Shown here piece after piece: positions 27,909 through 37,567 of a DNA stretch of 64,000 nucleotides. Source of the DNA: Scytonematopsis contorta HA4267-MV1 (GTDB taxonomy: Bacteria > Cyanobacteriota > Cyanobacteriia > Cyanobacteriales > Nostocaceae); the NCBI GenBank assembly GCA_019359035.1, contig JAHHIC010000065.1:62001-126000 (forward strand). The letters run 5' to 3'. Position numbers and translations under genes: made by a program. The first letter of the stretch is position 1; each line of letters begins with the position of its first letter. The notes below the pieces were generated by a model. That model had not been told where the DNA came from, did no database searches, and saw nothing but the letters and a program-made list of their open reading frames with translations.

Positions 27909-29198
27909 ATGAAAACTCTTATGGTTCTTAGGATGCGGCACTTCCCAAAAATAGTAGCTATCATTAGTCTGCTTGGACTGTGTTCGTGTAATTTTGGTTA
28001 CTCTGTAGTTCAGTCTCAAACACCAAATAATAAAATATCGGTGGTTGAAAATCCGACTTTGACTGGAGGCGAAAATGCTTCTGTATTTTTAGCTGCTTTA
28101 CCTGAAAACACTACCAATCGCGATTTGCTAGTTGATTCTTGGCAAAGTTATCGTCAACGGTTTATTCAGGATGATGGGCGAGTTATTGACTACGAAGCTA
28201 GCGACCGTTCTACAAGTGAAGGACAAGCTTACGCGATGTTACGAGCTGTGCTAATTAACGATTTGACTACCTTTGAACGTACCTTAAAATGGGGTGAAAA
28301 TAACCTGCAAAGAAAAGAAAATGGCAAATCTGTGGATAGCTTGTGGGCTTGGAAATGGGGACGCCTTGCAGATGGTAGTTGGGGACCGATTGACAAAAAC
28401 TTTGCCAGTGATGGTGATATTGATGCCGTCACAGCGTTGATTTTTGCTTACCGTAAATGGAAACGTCCAGAATACTTAGAACTCGCTAAAATAAAATTGC
28501 GAGATTTATGGGAACATTCCACAATTATTGGTCCAAAAGGTAAAAGATATTTGCTTCCTGGCCCGGACGAGGCATTTGTTCCAAATTCATCAACGCTGCA
28601 TCTCAATCCGTCTTATCTCGCTCCTTACGCTTTTCGCATATTTGCCCAGGTGGATAAAGAACGCGATTGGTTGAGTTTAGTTGAATCTAGCTATGAAATA
28701 TTAGAAAATTCATCTAAACTTTCTAATGTCGGTTTACCCAGCGATTGGGTAGCCCTTGACATTCCCACAGGTAAATATCAGGTTTTACCACAATCAAGTA
28801 AAATTCAAACTTTATATAGTTTTGACGCTTACCGAGTTTGGTGGCGTGTAGCTTTGGACGCAGCTTGGTTCGATTCAGAACCTGCTCGGCGTTACTTAAA
28901 AACATCTACAAAGCATCTACAAAAAGTCTGGCGCCAAACATCGCGCTTACCAGCACGTATAGACCTTCAGGGAAAATCATTAGTTGATTACGAGGCAACA
29001 TCTCAATATGCGATGTTCTATGTAGCCATGCGTTTAATAGAGCCAAAATTAGCAAATGAAATACTTCGGCGTAAAATTTTACCTGAATATAAGCAAGGAA
29101 TTTGGGATGACTATTCGGCATACTATACCCAGAACCTAGCTTGGTTAGGATTGCTACCAGCAGAGGCTGTTAGTAAGGAACTATTGCAGAAAAATTAA
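27909..29198 (+). CDS. Glycoside hydrolase family 8 endoglucanase (BcsZ-like)
   Basis: 429 residues. The N-terminal hydrophobic segment ends in LGLCSC, a possible lipobox, so it may be a lipoprotein or a secreted protein. The GH8 fold is indicated by the catalytic Glu104 in STSEGQAYAM and the signature ASDGDIDAVTALIFAYRKW with Asp168 and Asp170. An aromatic groove follows (SLWAWKWG, YSFDAYRVWWRV). GH8 enzymes of cellulose operons trim the nascent glucan and are needed for normal fibre export. It lies between the TPR gene and bcsB on the same strand, the expected context for BcsZ. ATG 27909 is the first usable start. Confidence 0.9.
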   Translation: MKTLMVLRMRHFPKIVAIISLLGLCSCNFGYSVVQSQTPNNKISVVENPTLTGGENASVFLAALPENTTNRDLLVDSWQSYRQRFIQDDGRVIDYEASDRSTSEGQAYAMLRAVLINDLTTFERTLKWGENNLQRKENGKSVDSLWAWKWGRLADGSWGPIDKNFASDGDIDAVTALIFAYRKWKRPEYLELAKIKLRDLWEHSTIIGPKGKRYLLPGPDEAFVPNSSTLHLNPSYLAPYAFRIFAQVDKERDWLSLVESSYEILENSSKLSNVGLPSDWVALDIPTGKYQVLPQSSKIQTLYSFDAYRVWWRVALDAAWFDSEPARRYLKTSTKHLQKVWRQTSRLPARIDLQGKSLVDYEATSQYAMFYVAMRLIEPKLANEILRRKILPEYKQGIWDDYSAYYTQNLAWLGLLPAEAVSKELLQKN

Positions 29199-29356
29199 CA
29201 ATAACCTAAAAAATATTGTTCAAGATTTTGCAAAAGGTATAAAATATGTTACCCCTTTTTGAGTTATAAACATAACATATTTCAGCAAGTATTAATAACG
29301 AATAGGAACCACAAAAAAAATTAGAGCCGAGTAGAACACACAAAATCAACAGTACC

Positions 29357-31774
29357 ATGAAGCATCTTTTTATTCTTTCTAAATTCAGTAAGAAAGCAAT
29401 TTTTGTTACTTTCTGTTTTCTTCTTCTACCAAGCTCAATGTTAAGTGCCAAGGCAACTTGGCAAGACAAACAGCCTCAGCAAAATAATTTATCGGAATCA
29501 AAAGTTACGTTATTAGCACAAGCAAATAATATACCGGAAGCTGATAGTACGGATACAGGAAAAACACGTATAAAGCAAGCAGCAAGTGATGACTTGGATG
29601 TAGCTAACAGTAAGAATCAGCAACAATTCAAACTTGAATTTAACCGTAGCCCAATAGTGGGTAACCGTCTGCGTTTGCGGGGTCGATATTCCGAAAGTCG
29701 TCTCGGTTTTACCCGTCCTCGTGGCTGGAATGTAGGCAAAGCTCAGGTCAATCTCCGGTTTCAACATTCACCGGCACTGTATGCCAATCGTTCCAGCTTG
29801 ACGGTATTAGTTAACGACACAAGTATCGGTAGCATACCTCTTAATAAAAAACAATCCCAAGTGGGAACCACTTCGCTTGCGATTAACCCCAAGCTGCTTC
29901 AGGACTACAACGAAATCAAGGTAGTTGCACAGCAAAATGATTCGGAAGGTTGTAGCGACCCTAATAGTCCTAATTTGTGGACAGAGATATTACCTGATTC
30001 GGCTGTTGTATTTAACTACCAACGTCAAGAAATTCCTCTCAGTTTCAGTCGCTATCCATATCCTATTTTTGACAACCTGGGTCTAGAAACCAACGAAGTT
30101 GTCTATTTGCAACCCACTCAAGCGACTCAAACCTGGTTGACTTCAGCTGCTCGTTTTCAAGCTTCCTTGGGTAGAATGGCTGATTTCCGACCGATGGAAA
30201 CCAGAGCAGTAGCGGATTTGGCTGATGTTAAACCATCAGAAAAAGTTGTCATAATTGGGACTCCAGCAGAACAACCAGCAATAGCTGCATTCAAGAAAGA
30301 ATTACCTCTGACTCTTAACGGCAACCAAATCCTCGACTCAAATCAAAGACCTGTCCCAGAAGATACTGGGGTGCTAATCCTCAGCAAAACAAAACCACAG
30401 TCCGGAGCACCAGTTTTAATTATTACTGGTAATAGCCCTAGGGGTGTTGCTAACGCCAGCAGATATTTAACGCAATTAGGCTCGCGGAAACTAGGTACTG
30501 GACAGGTGGTATTAGTTCCTAAAGTTAACGAAGTCTCTACCCCACCTTCGCGTCAGTGGTCACGTTATTTGCCCGAAGTAAATAATTTTGCACTTAGTGA
30601 CATCAAAACCCAAGCCGATGGAAAACCATTTAATGATGTCACCGTTCGTGGTGGAGGTGCTCCTGCAATTGAAATTGATTTTCGTGCTTTACCTGATGAC
30701 AGGTTTTTGCGCGGTAGTTCAATGAATTTGGTTTACAGCTATGGACCGCAGATTAACCCTAGAACCTCTGCTGTTGAAGTATTAATTGATGATACTTTTA
30801 TTGGTGGTGCGCGTTTAGATTCTGAAGCTGGAGAGAATCGTAAAAATCTGAAGGTAGATTTGCCTGCGAACTTAATTAAACCGGATTCCAAATTAAAAGT
30901 TTATTTTCGGATGAACGCTAGGGAACCGTTTGATAAACAAAACTGCGTTACCCCACCCGACCAACAGTTATCAGGTACATTACATGCCGATACTAGCTTT
31001 GATTTGAAACGAGAAACCTCAGTGCAATTACCGGATTTGGATAAATTGCGATTTGGTTTTCCTTTTGCAGCACCCCAAGACTTGTCAAAGACATCAATTG
31101 TCTTATCACAAAACCCGTCAAGTACGGACATTGTGACAATGCTAGAGTTTAGCGAACGGTTAGGAAGACTCAGTCAGAGAAATACCAATGATGGAGATTC
31201 TGTCAAGCTCAATGTATACACCCCAGAAAGCTTACCCCAAGCAAGTCGTGACGGAGATAATTTAGTCGTTATTGGTACTCGTGAAAAGCTTCCTTTTGCT
31301 AATGAGGTTTTTAAAGCTGCTGGTTTAAATTTAGGTGGTGCATTTTTACGTGCTAATGCTGATACTGCAGTCCAAACCCCCCAAGATGGACAGGGGATGA
31401 TTAAGCAAATTCTTTCACCTTGGAATGGTGAACGTGTGGTTTTGGCTTTAACCGCACAAACAGAAAATGGTTTAGATAAGGTACGACAAGTTCTGAATGC
31501 AGACCCGTGGTTCTTCCAATTAAAAGAAGATACGGTACTGATTAGCAGCGATAAAAAAGACCCCAAAGGGTATGACCCAGATGCTTTTCAGTTAGCATTT
31601 TTCCAAAGTTCTCCCCGTTCAAATCGCGTCGAAAATACCACTCCTTTGAGTAAGGCTTCGCGAATGATTCAAGATAATTGGTTATTGCTACCCGCTGGTA
31701 TTGTAGGTGTATCTCTGTTGCTTTATGGCATTGTGCAGTTATATCTCAAGAGGGCTGCTACTGATAGAAGATAA
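29357..31774 (+). CDS. bcsB: Cellulose synthase periplasmic subunit BcsB
   Basis: 805 residues with a signal peptide, two repeated carbohydrate-binding plus flavodoxin-like halves (ESRLGFTRPRGWNVGKAQVNL with LTVLVNDTSIGSIPL, later SMNLVYSYGPQINPRTSAVE with VLIDDTFIGGARLD), and a C-terminal membrane anchor (LLLPAGIVGVSLLLYGIVQLYL) with a short basic tail. BcsB is the periplasmic partner that stabilises BcsA and guides the polymer. Paired cysteines (EGCSDPN; KQNCVTPP) lie in equivalent positions of the two halves. bcsA follows 196 bases downstream. The start ATG 29357 is followed by a normal signal sequence. Confidence 0.92.
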   Translation: MKHLFILSKFSKKAIFVTFCFLLLPSSMLSAKATWQDKQPQQNNLSESKVTLLAQANNIPEADSTDTGKTRIKQAASDDLDVANSKNQQQFKLEFNRSPIVGNRLRLRGRYSESRLGFTRPRGWNVGKAQVNLRFQHSPALYANRSSLTVLVNDTSIGSIPLNKKQSQVGTTSLAINPKLLQDYNEIKVVAQQNDSEGCSDPNSPNLWTEILPDSAVVFNYQRQEIPLSFSRYPYPIFDNLGLETNEVVYLQPTQATQTWLTSAARFQASLGRMADFRPMETRAVADLADVKPSEKVVIIGTPAEQPAIAAFKKELPLTLNGNQILDSNQRPVPEDTGVLILSKTKPQSGAPVLIITGNSPRGVANASRYLTQLGSRKLGTGQVVLVPKVNEVSTPPSRQWSRYLPEVNNFALSDIKTQADGKPFNDVTVRGGGAPAIEIDFRALPDDRFLRGSSMNLVYSYGPQINPRTSAVEVLIDDTFIGGARLDSEAGENRKNLKVDLPANLIKPDSKLKVYFRMNAREPFDKQNCVTPPDQQLSGTLHADTSFDLKRETSVQLPDLDKLRFGFPFAAPQDLSKTSIVLSQNPSSTDIVTMLEFSERLGRLSQRNTNDGDSVKLNVYTPESLPQASRDGDNLVVIGTREKLPFANEVFKAAGLNLGGAFLRANADTAVQTPQDGQGMIKQILSPWNGERVVLALTAQTENGLDKVRQVLNADPWFFQLKEDTVLISSDKKDPKGYDPDAFQLAFFQSSPRSNRVENTTPLSKASRMIQDNWLLLPAGIVGVSLLLYGIVQLYLKRAATDRR

Positions 31775-31970
31775 CTCTTGTAATTAAGGAAGAAGGAAGA
31801 AAAAATAAATAATTAGTATGGATTCCTAAATGAACACTAATTTTAGATAAACAAATCTTCATGTTTAGACTCTGTACTTAAACATTTATAGGGAACAATA
31901 AACAAAATCCCTTTCTTCTTTTTTCTTCCTTCTTTTTCCTACCTTCATAATCACGATATTCAAAATAAAA

Positions 31971-34577
31971 ATGTCTTCTCCTTCATTTGGTTCACCTGGT
32001 AATCCCAGAAATCGCCGACGCACCACTTTGGGTGGTTGGTTGATTGACTTAACACCGCGTTTTTTTGACCGTACTCTGGAACGAGTTGGTATTAAACAAT
32101 TCAAGTGGTTAGTCATCCTACTTTTATTGTTTTCTGTACCCTTAATTACTACCCCCCTGGAAGTTTGGCAACAAGGGGTGGTTTCTGTTTTTCTCGTACT
32201 TCTAGGTCAGTTGGTTGTCCGAGCTGATGATGAAGAAGATTCTCCTGATATTGGTCAGTATTATCACCTGTTCATGGTGTGGTTGAGTTTGGTGACCACG
32301 CTACGTTATTTGTTTTATCGCACTAATTACACTCTCAACTTTGATACTTGGATTAACGGTATCGCTTGTACTTTGCTGTTTCTAGCTGAGTTGTACGCGA
32401 TGTTGACGTTAGTTTTGGCATATTTCCAAACTCTGAAAATTCGCGAACGCAAACCGATTAGTCTTGAGGGTATTCCTATTGAAGAATTGCCCAAAGTTGA
32501 CATTTACATCCCCACCTACAACGAAGATGTGGAGATTGTAAGAAAGACAACCTTGGCTGCAATAGCCTGCGATTATCCCAAAAAGCAAGTGTATGTACTT
32601 GATGATGGTCGTCCCGAAAAATATGCGACGGACGACCCACGTTATGAAACATTTCGCGGTCGTCGTCAGCAACTGCTAGAAATGTGTAATGAACTGGGTT
32701 GCATCCACATGACGCGGGACAGTAACGAACACGCTAAAGCAGGTAATATCAACACCGCCTTTCGCAAAACCGATGGGGATTTGGTGATGATTTTGGACTG
32801 TGACCACATTCCATCGCGACAATTTTTGATGCATACGGTGGGTTTTTTCTTCGACCCGAAAGTGTCGTTTGTGCAAACACCTCACTGGTTTTATAATCCT
32901 GACCCCTTTGAGAGAAATTTATTAACCAGTGGCAGAATTCCTGTCGGTAACGAATTATTTTACAAAGTACTGCAAAAAGGTAACGACTTCTGGAACGCAT
33001 CCTTTTTCTGCGGTTCGGCAGCCGTTATAAGAAAAGAACATGCTTTAGAAGTTGGGGGAATTGCCGTTGAAACAGTAACGGAAGACTGTCATACAGCTTT
33101 GCGGTTACACTCCAAAGGCTACAAGTCAGTTTACTACGACAAAATAATGGTCGCTGGTCTAGCACCAGAAATATTTGCTTCCTACGTTGGTCAGCAAGTA
33201 CGTTGGGCTAGGGGAATGGCGCAGATTTTGCGATTGGAAAACCCCTTATTAAATCCAAAGCTAAAATTAACCTTTGCTCAAAGAATTTGTTATTTCAGCG
33301 CGACATCCCACTTTTTATATGGGTATCCGCGACTGATGTACGCTATTGCTCCGTTTTTGTTTTTGTTGTTTGGCATTAACTCCGTGTCAGGTTTAGGTTT
33401 GGAAACCTTAGCTTACGCGGTACCTCACGTTCTTTTATCGCTGTACACAAACCACATTATTTACAAACACGTTCGTTTCTCTTTCTGGAACGAAATCTTT
33501 GAGTTCGCAATGGCGTTCCAAGCGGGTTGGGTTACCTTAATGGCGCTGATTAATCCTAAACTTGGTTCGTTTAACGTAACCGACAAAGGGGTTAACGTAA
33601 CAAAGCGCACCTTCGATTGGACTTCGATGCGTGGCTTGGTAGTAGTAACGGGATTTGTTATTGCCTCGTTGCTGGCTGTTCCCTACTGGATACTTTTACG
33701 TCCAGAAGACTGGCAAGCGGTGTTAGTAAACACCATGTGGTCAGGATTCAACTTGATTTTACTTGTAGCCGCTTTGTTAGTTGGTTTTGAACAGCCACAA
33801 ATCCGTGACGCACACCGTTTACAGCGCGTTCTTCCTGTAGTGATTTCCACCGATAACTTCACCATCATGGGGGAAACTATTAATATCTCGGAAACAGGTT
33901 GTTTAGTTTCCTTGGAATCTTGGCCTAATTTGCCAGATGAAGTCGAAGTTCAGATTATGGGAGATTTTAATGCTCGTGCGACTTTAACCGCAAGAGTGAT
34001 AAGACTTTCTCCTGTGAGTGAAACTGAAACCCTTTTGGCTATTGATTTTGTCAACATGAGTCAAACACAAAAGGATAATTTAGTCTTAGTAATTTATTCT
34101 GATGTACAAGAGTGGTATTCCCAAAAACGCGAGTACGCAGATAATCCTTTTGCGTCTCTTGGCTTTTTGGCAACTAGTTTAACTCGTTCATTACGAGAAC
34201 TGAAAGTTGTGGAGCGCAAAAAAGTACGCAAACAAGTACAAGCTTACGGTCAACTTTATTGGGATGGTCATTTCTTTCCCGGTGTGGCAACCGAGCTTGG
34301 TGTCACGGGGTTAAAGTTGGAACTGGAAGGGAAAAAAGCTGTATCCGCTAATAAATATTTGGCAGAAAACGATTTTCAGACAATGAGAAATATTAAACCT
34401 CTGGTTGGTTTAATGTTGAGCGAGGAAGCTAACAGCACAAATCCTAGTAAACTTGTTGCGGAAATTATTAACGTTGAAGAGGGTGCTAATGGTAGCGTTA
34501 CTGTTGAGTTGAATTTCCCTGATAAGTTCAAGCCGCGTCAGGACGGTAAGATTAAGCAACTTTTACAGGTGTTGTAA
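31971..34577 (+). CDS. bcsA: Cellulose synthase catalytic subunit BcsA with PilZ domain
   Basis: 868 residues. It is a family 2 glycosyltransferase with DDG at 211-213, DCDH at 276-279, TED at 370-372 and QQVRW at 408-412, all needed for processive beta-1,4-glucan synthesis from UDP-glucose. Membrane helices flank the catalytic domain (about 40-150 and 430-600). A PilZ domain follows with Q610-x-R-x3-R616 and N638-x-S-x2-G643, the c-di-GMP-binding pattern, so synthesis is probably c-di-GMP-activated. About 150 more residues extend beyond the usual end and may form a second, degenerate PilZ-like barrel (KKVRKQVQAYGQLYW, ATELGVTGLKLELE). The hairpin terminator at 34642 follows. Confidence 0.95.
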   Translation: MSSPSFGSPGNPRNRRRTTLGGWLIDLTPRFFDRTLERVGIKQFKWLVILLLLFSVPLITTPLEVWQQGVVSVFLVLLGQLVVRADDEEDSPDIGQYYHLFMVWLSLVTTLRYLFYRTNYTLNFDTWINGIACTLLFLAELYAMLTLVLAYFQTLKIRERKPISLEGIPIEELPKVDIYIPTYNEDVEIVRKTTLAAIACDYPKKQVYVLDDGRPEKYATDDPRYETFRGRRQQLLEMCNELGCIHMTRDSNEHAKAGNINTAFRKTDGDLVMILDCDHIPSRQFLMHTVGFFFDPKVSFVQTPHWFYNPDPFERNLLTSGRIPVGNELFYKVLQKGNDFWNASFFCGSAAVIRKEHALEVGGIAVETVTEDCHTALRLHSKGYKSVYYDKIMVAGLAPEIFASYVGQQVRWARGMAQILRLENPLLNPKLKLTFAQRICYFSATSHFLYGYPRLMYAIAPFLFLLFGINSVSGLGLETLAYAVPHVLLSLYTNHIIYKHVRFSFWNEIFEFAMAFQAGWVTLMALINPKLGSFNVTDKGVNVTKRTFDWTSMRGLVVVTGFVIASLLAVPYWILLRPEDWQAVLVNTMWSGFNLILLVAALLVGFEQPQIRDAHRLQRVLPVVISTDNFTIMGETINISETGCLVSLESWPNLPDEVEVQIMGDFNARATLTARVIRLSPVSETETLLAIDFVNMSQTQKDNLVLVIYSDVQEWYSQKREYADNPFASLGFLATSLTRSLRELKVVERKKVRKQVQAYGQLYWDGHFFPGVATELGVTGLKLELEGKKAVSANKYLAENDFQTMRNIKPLVGLMLSEEANSTNPSKLVAEIINVEEGANGSVTVELNFPDKFKPRQDGKIKQLLQVL

Positions 34578-34641
34578 TTATTTAATTGCCCGCAAAATCC
34601 GAAGAACCTCACCCCCAACCCCGAAAGAACCCTACCCCCAA

Positions 34642-34678
34642 CCCCCTCCCCGCTTGCGGGGAGGGGGCTACGATTTTT
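34642..34678 (+). terminator. Terminator downstream of bcsA
   Basis: CCCCCTCCCC and GGGGAGGGGG form a perfect stem around GCTTGC (34642-34667), followed after CTACGA by five T. It ends the cellulose gene run and separates it from the convergent gene ending at 34773. Confidence 0.75.
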
Positions 34679-34772
34679 ATGGTTACATCTTTTGGGTAAT
34701 AATTCAAAATTTATTGTTCGTTATTTATCTGAGAGTAATTTAAGAGTTATTAGTGGTGGGTTCTCTTAGTAT

Positions 34773-36230
34773 TTACTTAGGTAAAAAAACGAAATCAAAA
34801 CCTGTCCCTGAACGAGATTTTTTACCGTCAGAAATTTTTTTGATTTGTACAAGTTGAACTTTTGCAATACGGTCACCAGAAGAAGGTATAAAACGAATGG
34901 TATCAGAAACTCCTGGGGTTTGAAATTCTGCTGAAGATAATGCTTCTTGAACTCCATTACGGGTGGGATTTTTTTTCAGCGCGGTAATCAAAGCTTGGGT
35001 GGCATCGTAGGTCATAGCTGTCTTCCAGTCAACATCCGCATTCCAAATACTTCTGGATTTGCGGACAAATTCTGAATTGGGATTAGAATCAATACTCCAA
35101 GCAATCCCAAAAACCATTCCTTCAGCCCTAGTTTCTGCCTCTTGTAATATTTTGATATTATAAATATCGTCTCCACCAAGAAGATTTAAACGTTTCTTAT
35201 TGACGTTAATTATACTTATAGCATTATTAATTCTATCGTAAGGGGCTGCTAGCATAAGTACTTGCGCTCCTCTATTGATAGCCTGATTTACACTATCAGA
35301 GGCATTAAAGTTATCATTTGACAGTGATATTTCATCAACAACTTGTCCTTCGTTTTGAACAACTTCCTGTACAAACTCATTTTTTAAAGATTTACTATAA
35401 GCACTTTTTGGGTCATAGAAAACAACAGCTTTTTGCTTATTGAGTGTTGTTAACATATAGCTTGCTAAAGCTTTAGCCGCAAAAGCATCACTAGGAACCG
35501 TACGAAAAACATAGCGTTTAGTATTATCAGGATTTGCAGAAAGTTCAACTGAGGTGCTGACGCTGGAAATAGCTACCAGTTTTTGGGAATCATAAATTTC
35601 TTTTGCAGCTAAAGTCGAACCACTGGAATGATGTCCGACTACAGCTAAAACATCATCTTTTTTCGCTAACTGAGAAGCTACTTGTTTAGCTATTTCTGGT
35701 TTGCCTTCATCATCAGCAATTATTATCCTTAAAGGAGTTCCGTTTATTTCTCCAGATTTATTAATTTCATCTTGAGCTTGAGCAATTCCTCTTAATAATT
35801 TGAGAGATGAATCAGCTTCTGCACTAATAGGTGCAACTATTGCTATAGTATGGGATGTTCGGCTACCAATTCTGGCATTATTAAGATAAATAAGAGTTTC
35901 TGGTGAATTTTGATAGCTATTCCTAGCTTTTTCAAATTCTGTAATGGCTTCAGCATATCTACTACCAGCCATTGCTTCTATTCCTTTTTGTTTTGCTGCT
36001 TGAAATATTAAATTTTTATCACTGCTTTCTTGGGGTATTAAATTTTTATCGCCAAAACTAATTTTAATTGTATCTTGCTGATTCGGGATTGAAGTAGTAC
36101 TACTAGCAGGTGGAACTGTGGTTAAATTGTTACCGCCCATTTGCGTAATTATAAACATAATGCCTAACATGCTAAGCCCAGCAATTAAAAAGGCTAATAT
36201 ATATATAAATGCGTCTCTTTTTTGTGACAT
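34773..36230 (-). CDS. Membrane-anchored ABC-type substrate-binding protein (Leu/Ile/Val-binding fold)
   Basis: 485 residues. A single N-terminal membrane segment (IYILAFLIAGLSMLGIMFII, about 10-30) without a lipobox is followed by a linker and a short TPR-like helical pair (GIEAMAGSRYAEAITEFEKARNSYQNS, about 83-110). A periplasmic-binding type I domain follows (about 128-475: TIAIVAPISAEADSS, LLRGIAQAQDEIN, VVGHHSSGSTLAAKEIY, AMTYDATQALITAL). No ABC permease or ATPase gene is nearby, so this looks like a sensor or an orphan receptor rather than a transporter component. In cyanobacteria similar domains are found fused to kinases. The ligand is unknown. Confidence 0.82.
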   Translation of the reverse strand: MSQKRDAFIYILAFLIAGLSMLGIMFIITQMGGNNLTTVPPASSTTSIPNQQDTIKISFGDKNLIPQESSDKNLIFQAAKQKGIEAMAGSRYAEAITEFEKARNSYQNSPETLIYLNNARIGSRTSHTIAIVAPISAEADSSLKLLRGIAQAQDEINKSGEINGTPLRIIIADDEGKPEIAKQVASQLAKKDDVLAVVGHHSSGSTLAAKEIYDSQKLVAISSVSTSVELSANPDNTKRYVFRTVPSDAFAAKALASYMLTTLNKQKAVVFYDPKSAYSKSLKNEFVQEVVQNEGQVVDEISLSNDNFNASDSVNQAINRGAQVLMLAAPYDRINNAISIINVNKKRLNLLGGDDIYNIKILQEAETRAEGMVFGIAWSIDSNPNSEFVRKSRSIWNADVDWKTAMTYDATQALITALKKNPTRNGVQEALSSAEFQTPGVSDTIRFIPSSGDRIAKVQLVQIKKISDGKKSRSGTGFDFVFLPK

Positions 36231-36449
36231 TTTTCAACTCTTAATTTTTACTAAAAGTAATAATTGACATCCATTTATAAAAACACTTAAGTAGGGAAGA
36301 ATTATGCGAAGTATATACATATATTTACATGCTTGTATTTATTTTGACTTACCTAGTTATTAAATTTTTCTAAATCTCTCGGTTTTAAGGCACTATAAGG
36401 CACTATAAATCCGGCACTACTTTAATACTTATGTACGCAGAAGCTACAA

Positions 36450-36935
36450 GTGGTTAGTTATGTACCTAATGAAATAGTTTCCAAGCATCCGATTGAAACT
36501 CTTAGGGTCACTGCTAGAAAACGTAAATTTTTACGAATGAAGTTGTATTGTGACTGGTATTTAGCATATAGGATTAGAACTGATAAGAAAAATGCTCAAA
36601 ACCGCGTAACTCAAATGGCTCTGAAAATTATTAACAATTTTGATGGCAATTTTACTTTGGACACTCAAGCCAAGGAGGATTTATTCCAATTATTAAAGAA
36701 CAAAGCATTTTTAAGTCACATTTGTCAACAGATAAATTGCGAAAGAGTGGAATTTACAGAGCTGCTTTTTCAACCTGTCCCTTATAGTTTAAATACACCA
36801 AAAGGAATGCCCAAAGAATTTGAGCAGTATCATGAATCAGAAGAGTTCGCTATCATCAATATACCGCCCAATTTTATGTTTAAAGCTAAAGTTTTTAACC
36901 CCAGTCGTCTTTGCGCTATTTATAAAAAATGCTAA
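36450..36935 (+). CDS. Conserved-looking hypothetical protein
   Basis: 161 residues starting at GTG 36450 (MVSYVPNEIVSKHPIET). No family is recognised. It is basic in the first 60 residues (RVTARKRKFLRMKLYCDWY, RIRTDKKNAQNRV) and more acidic and hydrophobic later, with three cysteines outside any zinc pattern. It seems soluble, with no signal peptide or membrane segment. It stands between the substrate-binding protein gene (divergent) and the GIY-YIG-like gene. No obvious ribosome site is seen, so the start is uncertain. Confidence 0.55.
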   Translation: MVSYVPNEIVSKHPIETLRVTARKRKFLRMKLYCDWYLAYRIRTDKKNAQNRVTQMALKIINNFDGNFTLDTQAKEDLFQLLKNKAFLSHICQQINCERVEFTELLFQPVPYSLNTPKGMPKEFEQYHESEEFAIINIPPNFMFKAKVFNPSRLCAIYKKC

Positions 36936-37021
36936 ATATTTATTAAACCCACCTGTGTGGGTTTTCCTTGTGTAGGCGTGATTTTAATCGCCAGACCTCT
37001 AAATAACAATTGTATAAAATT

Positions 37022-37567
37022 ATGACGACAGAAACAAGTTTTACTTCTTTGGCTAGTATCGAATACGTTCCTTATATTGATGAAAGTGGTCAATTACCAG
37101 AACAGTTCCAGGGGAAAATAGGAGTATACGCAATTTTTGACCAAGAAAAAGTATTGCAATTTGTTGGATATTCTCGTGATGTTTATCTAAGTTTAAAGCA
37201 GCATTTGGTTCGTCAACCACAATATTGCTATTGGGTGAAAGTTCAAAGTATTGAGCGTCCTAGCCGTGCTATTTTGGAAAGTATGGAAAAGGCTTGGATT
37301 GAAGAAAATGGCAGTGTTCCTTTAGGGAATGGAGATAAAAGAGAGGTTTGGACGCATCCGATTGACGCTAAATCGGTGATGACAGTTGAAGAACAGGCTA
37401 ATTATGAAAATCCCATTCATGATGAAATGGGGAAAATTAAAATCATTAAAAATGTTGCACGACGTGTTGAAGCGGAAATTTTAGCTGTGTTACAGGAACG
37501 GGGTTTACAAATGCAGGTTCGCTTTAATCCTAAGTTGAAAGAAGAGGGCTTGTTGGATTTGAAGTAA
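37022..37567 (+). CDS. GIY-YIG-like domain protein, probably non-catalytic
   Basis: 181 residues from ATG 37022 (a TTG four codons upstream is less likely). The N-terminal part carries a GIY-YIG pattern: GKIGVYAIFD, then LQFVGYSRDVYLSLKQHL, then the Glu-containing helix RAILESMEKAWIEENG. The arginine normally found between the YIG-type segment and the following His (S-x-N-x3-R) seems replaced by Leu/Ser, so nuclease activity is doubtful. The C-terminal half (about 100-181) is a basic/acidic helical region ending RFNPKLKEEGLLDLK. No partner gene is adjacent. The family role is unknown in cyanobacteria. Confidence 0.65.
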   Translation: MTTETSFTSLASIEYVPYIDESGQLPEQFQGKIGVYAIFDQEKVLQFVGYSRDVYLSLKQHLVRQPQYCYWVKVQSIERPSRAILESMEKAWIEENGSVPLGNGDKREVWTHPIDAKSVMTVEEQANYENPIHDEMGKIKIIKNVARRVEAEILAVLQERGLQMQVRFNPKLKEEGLLDLK

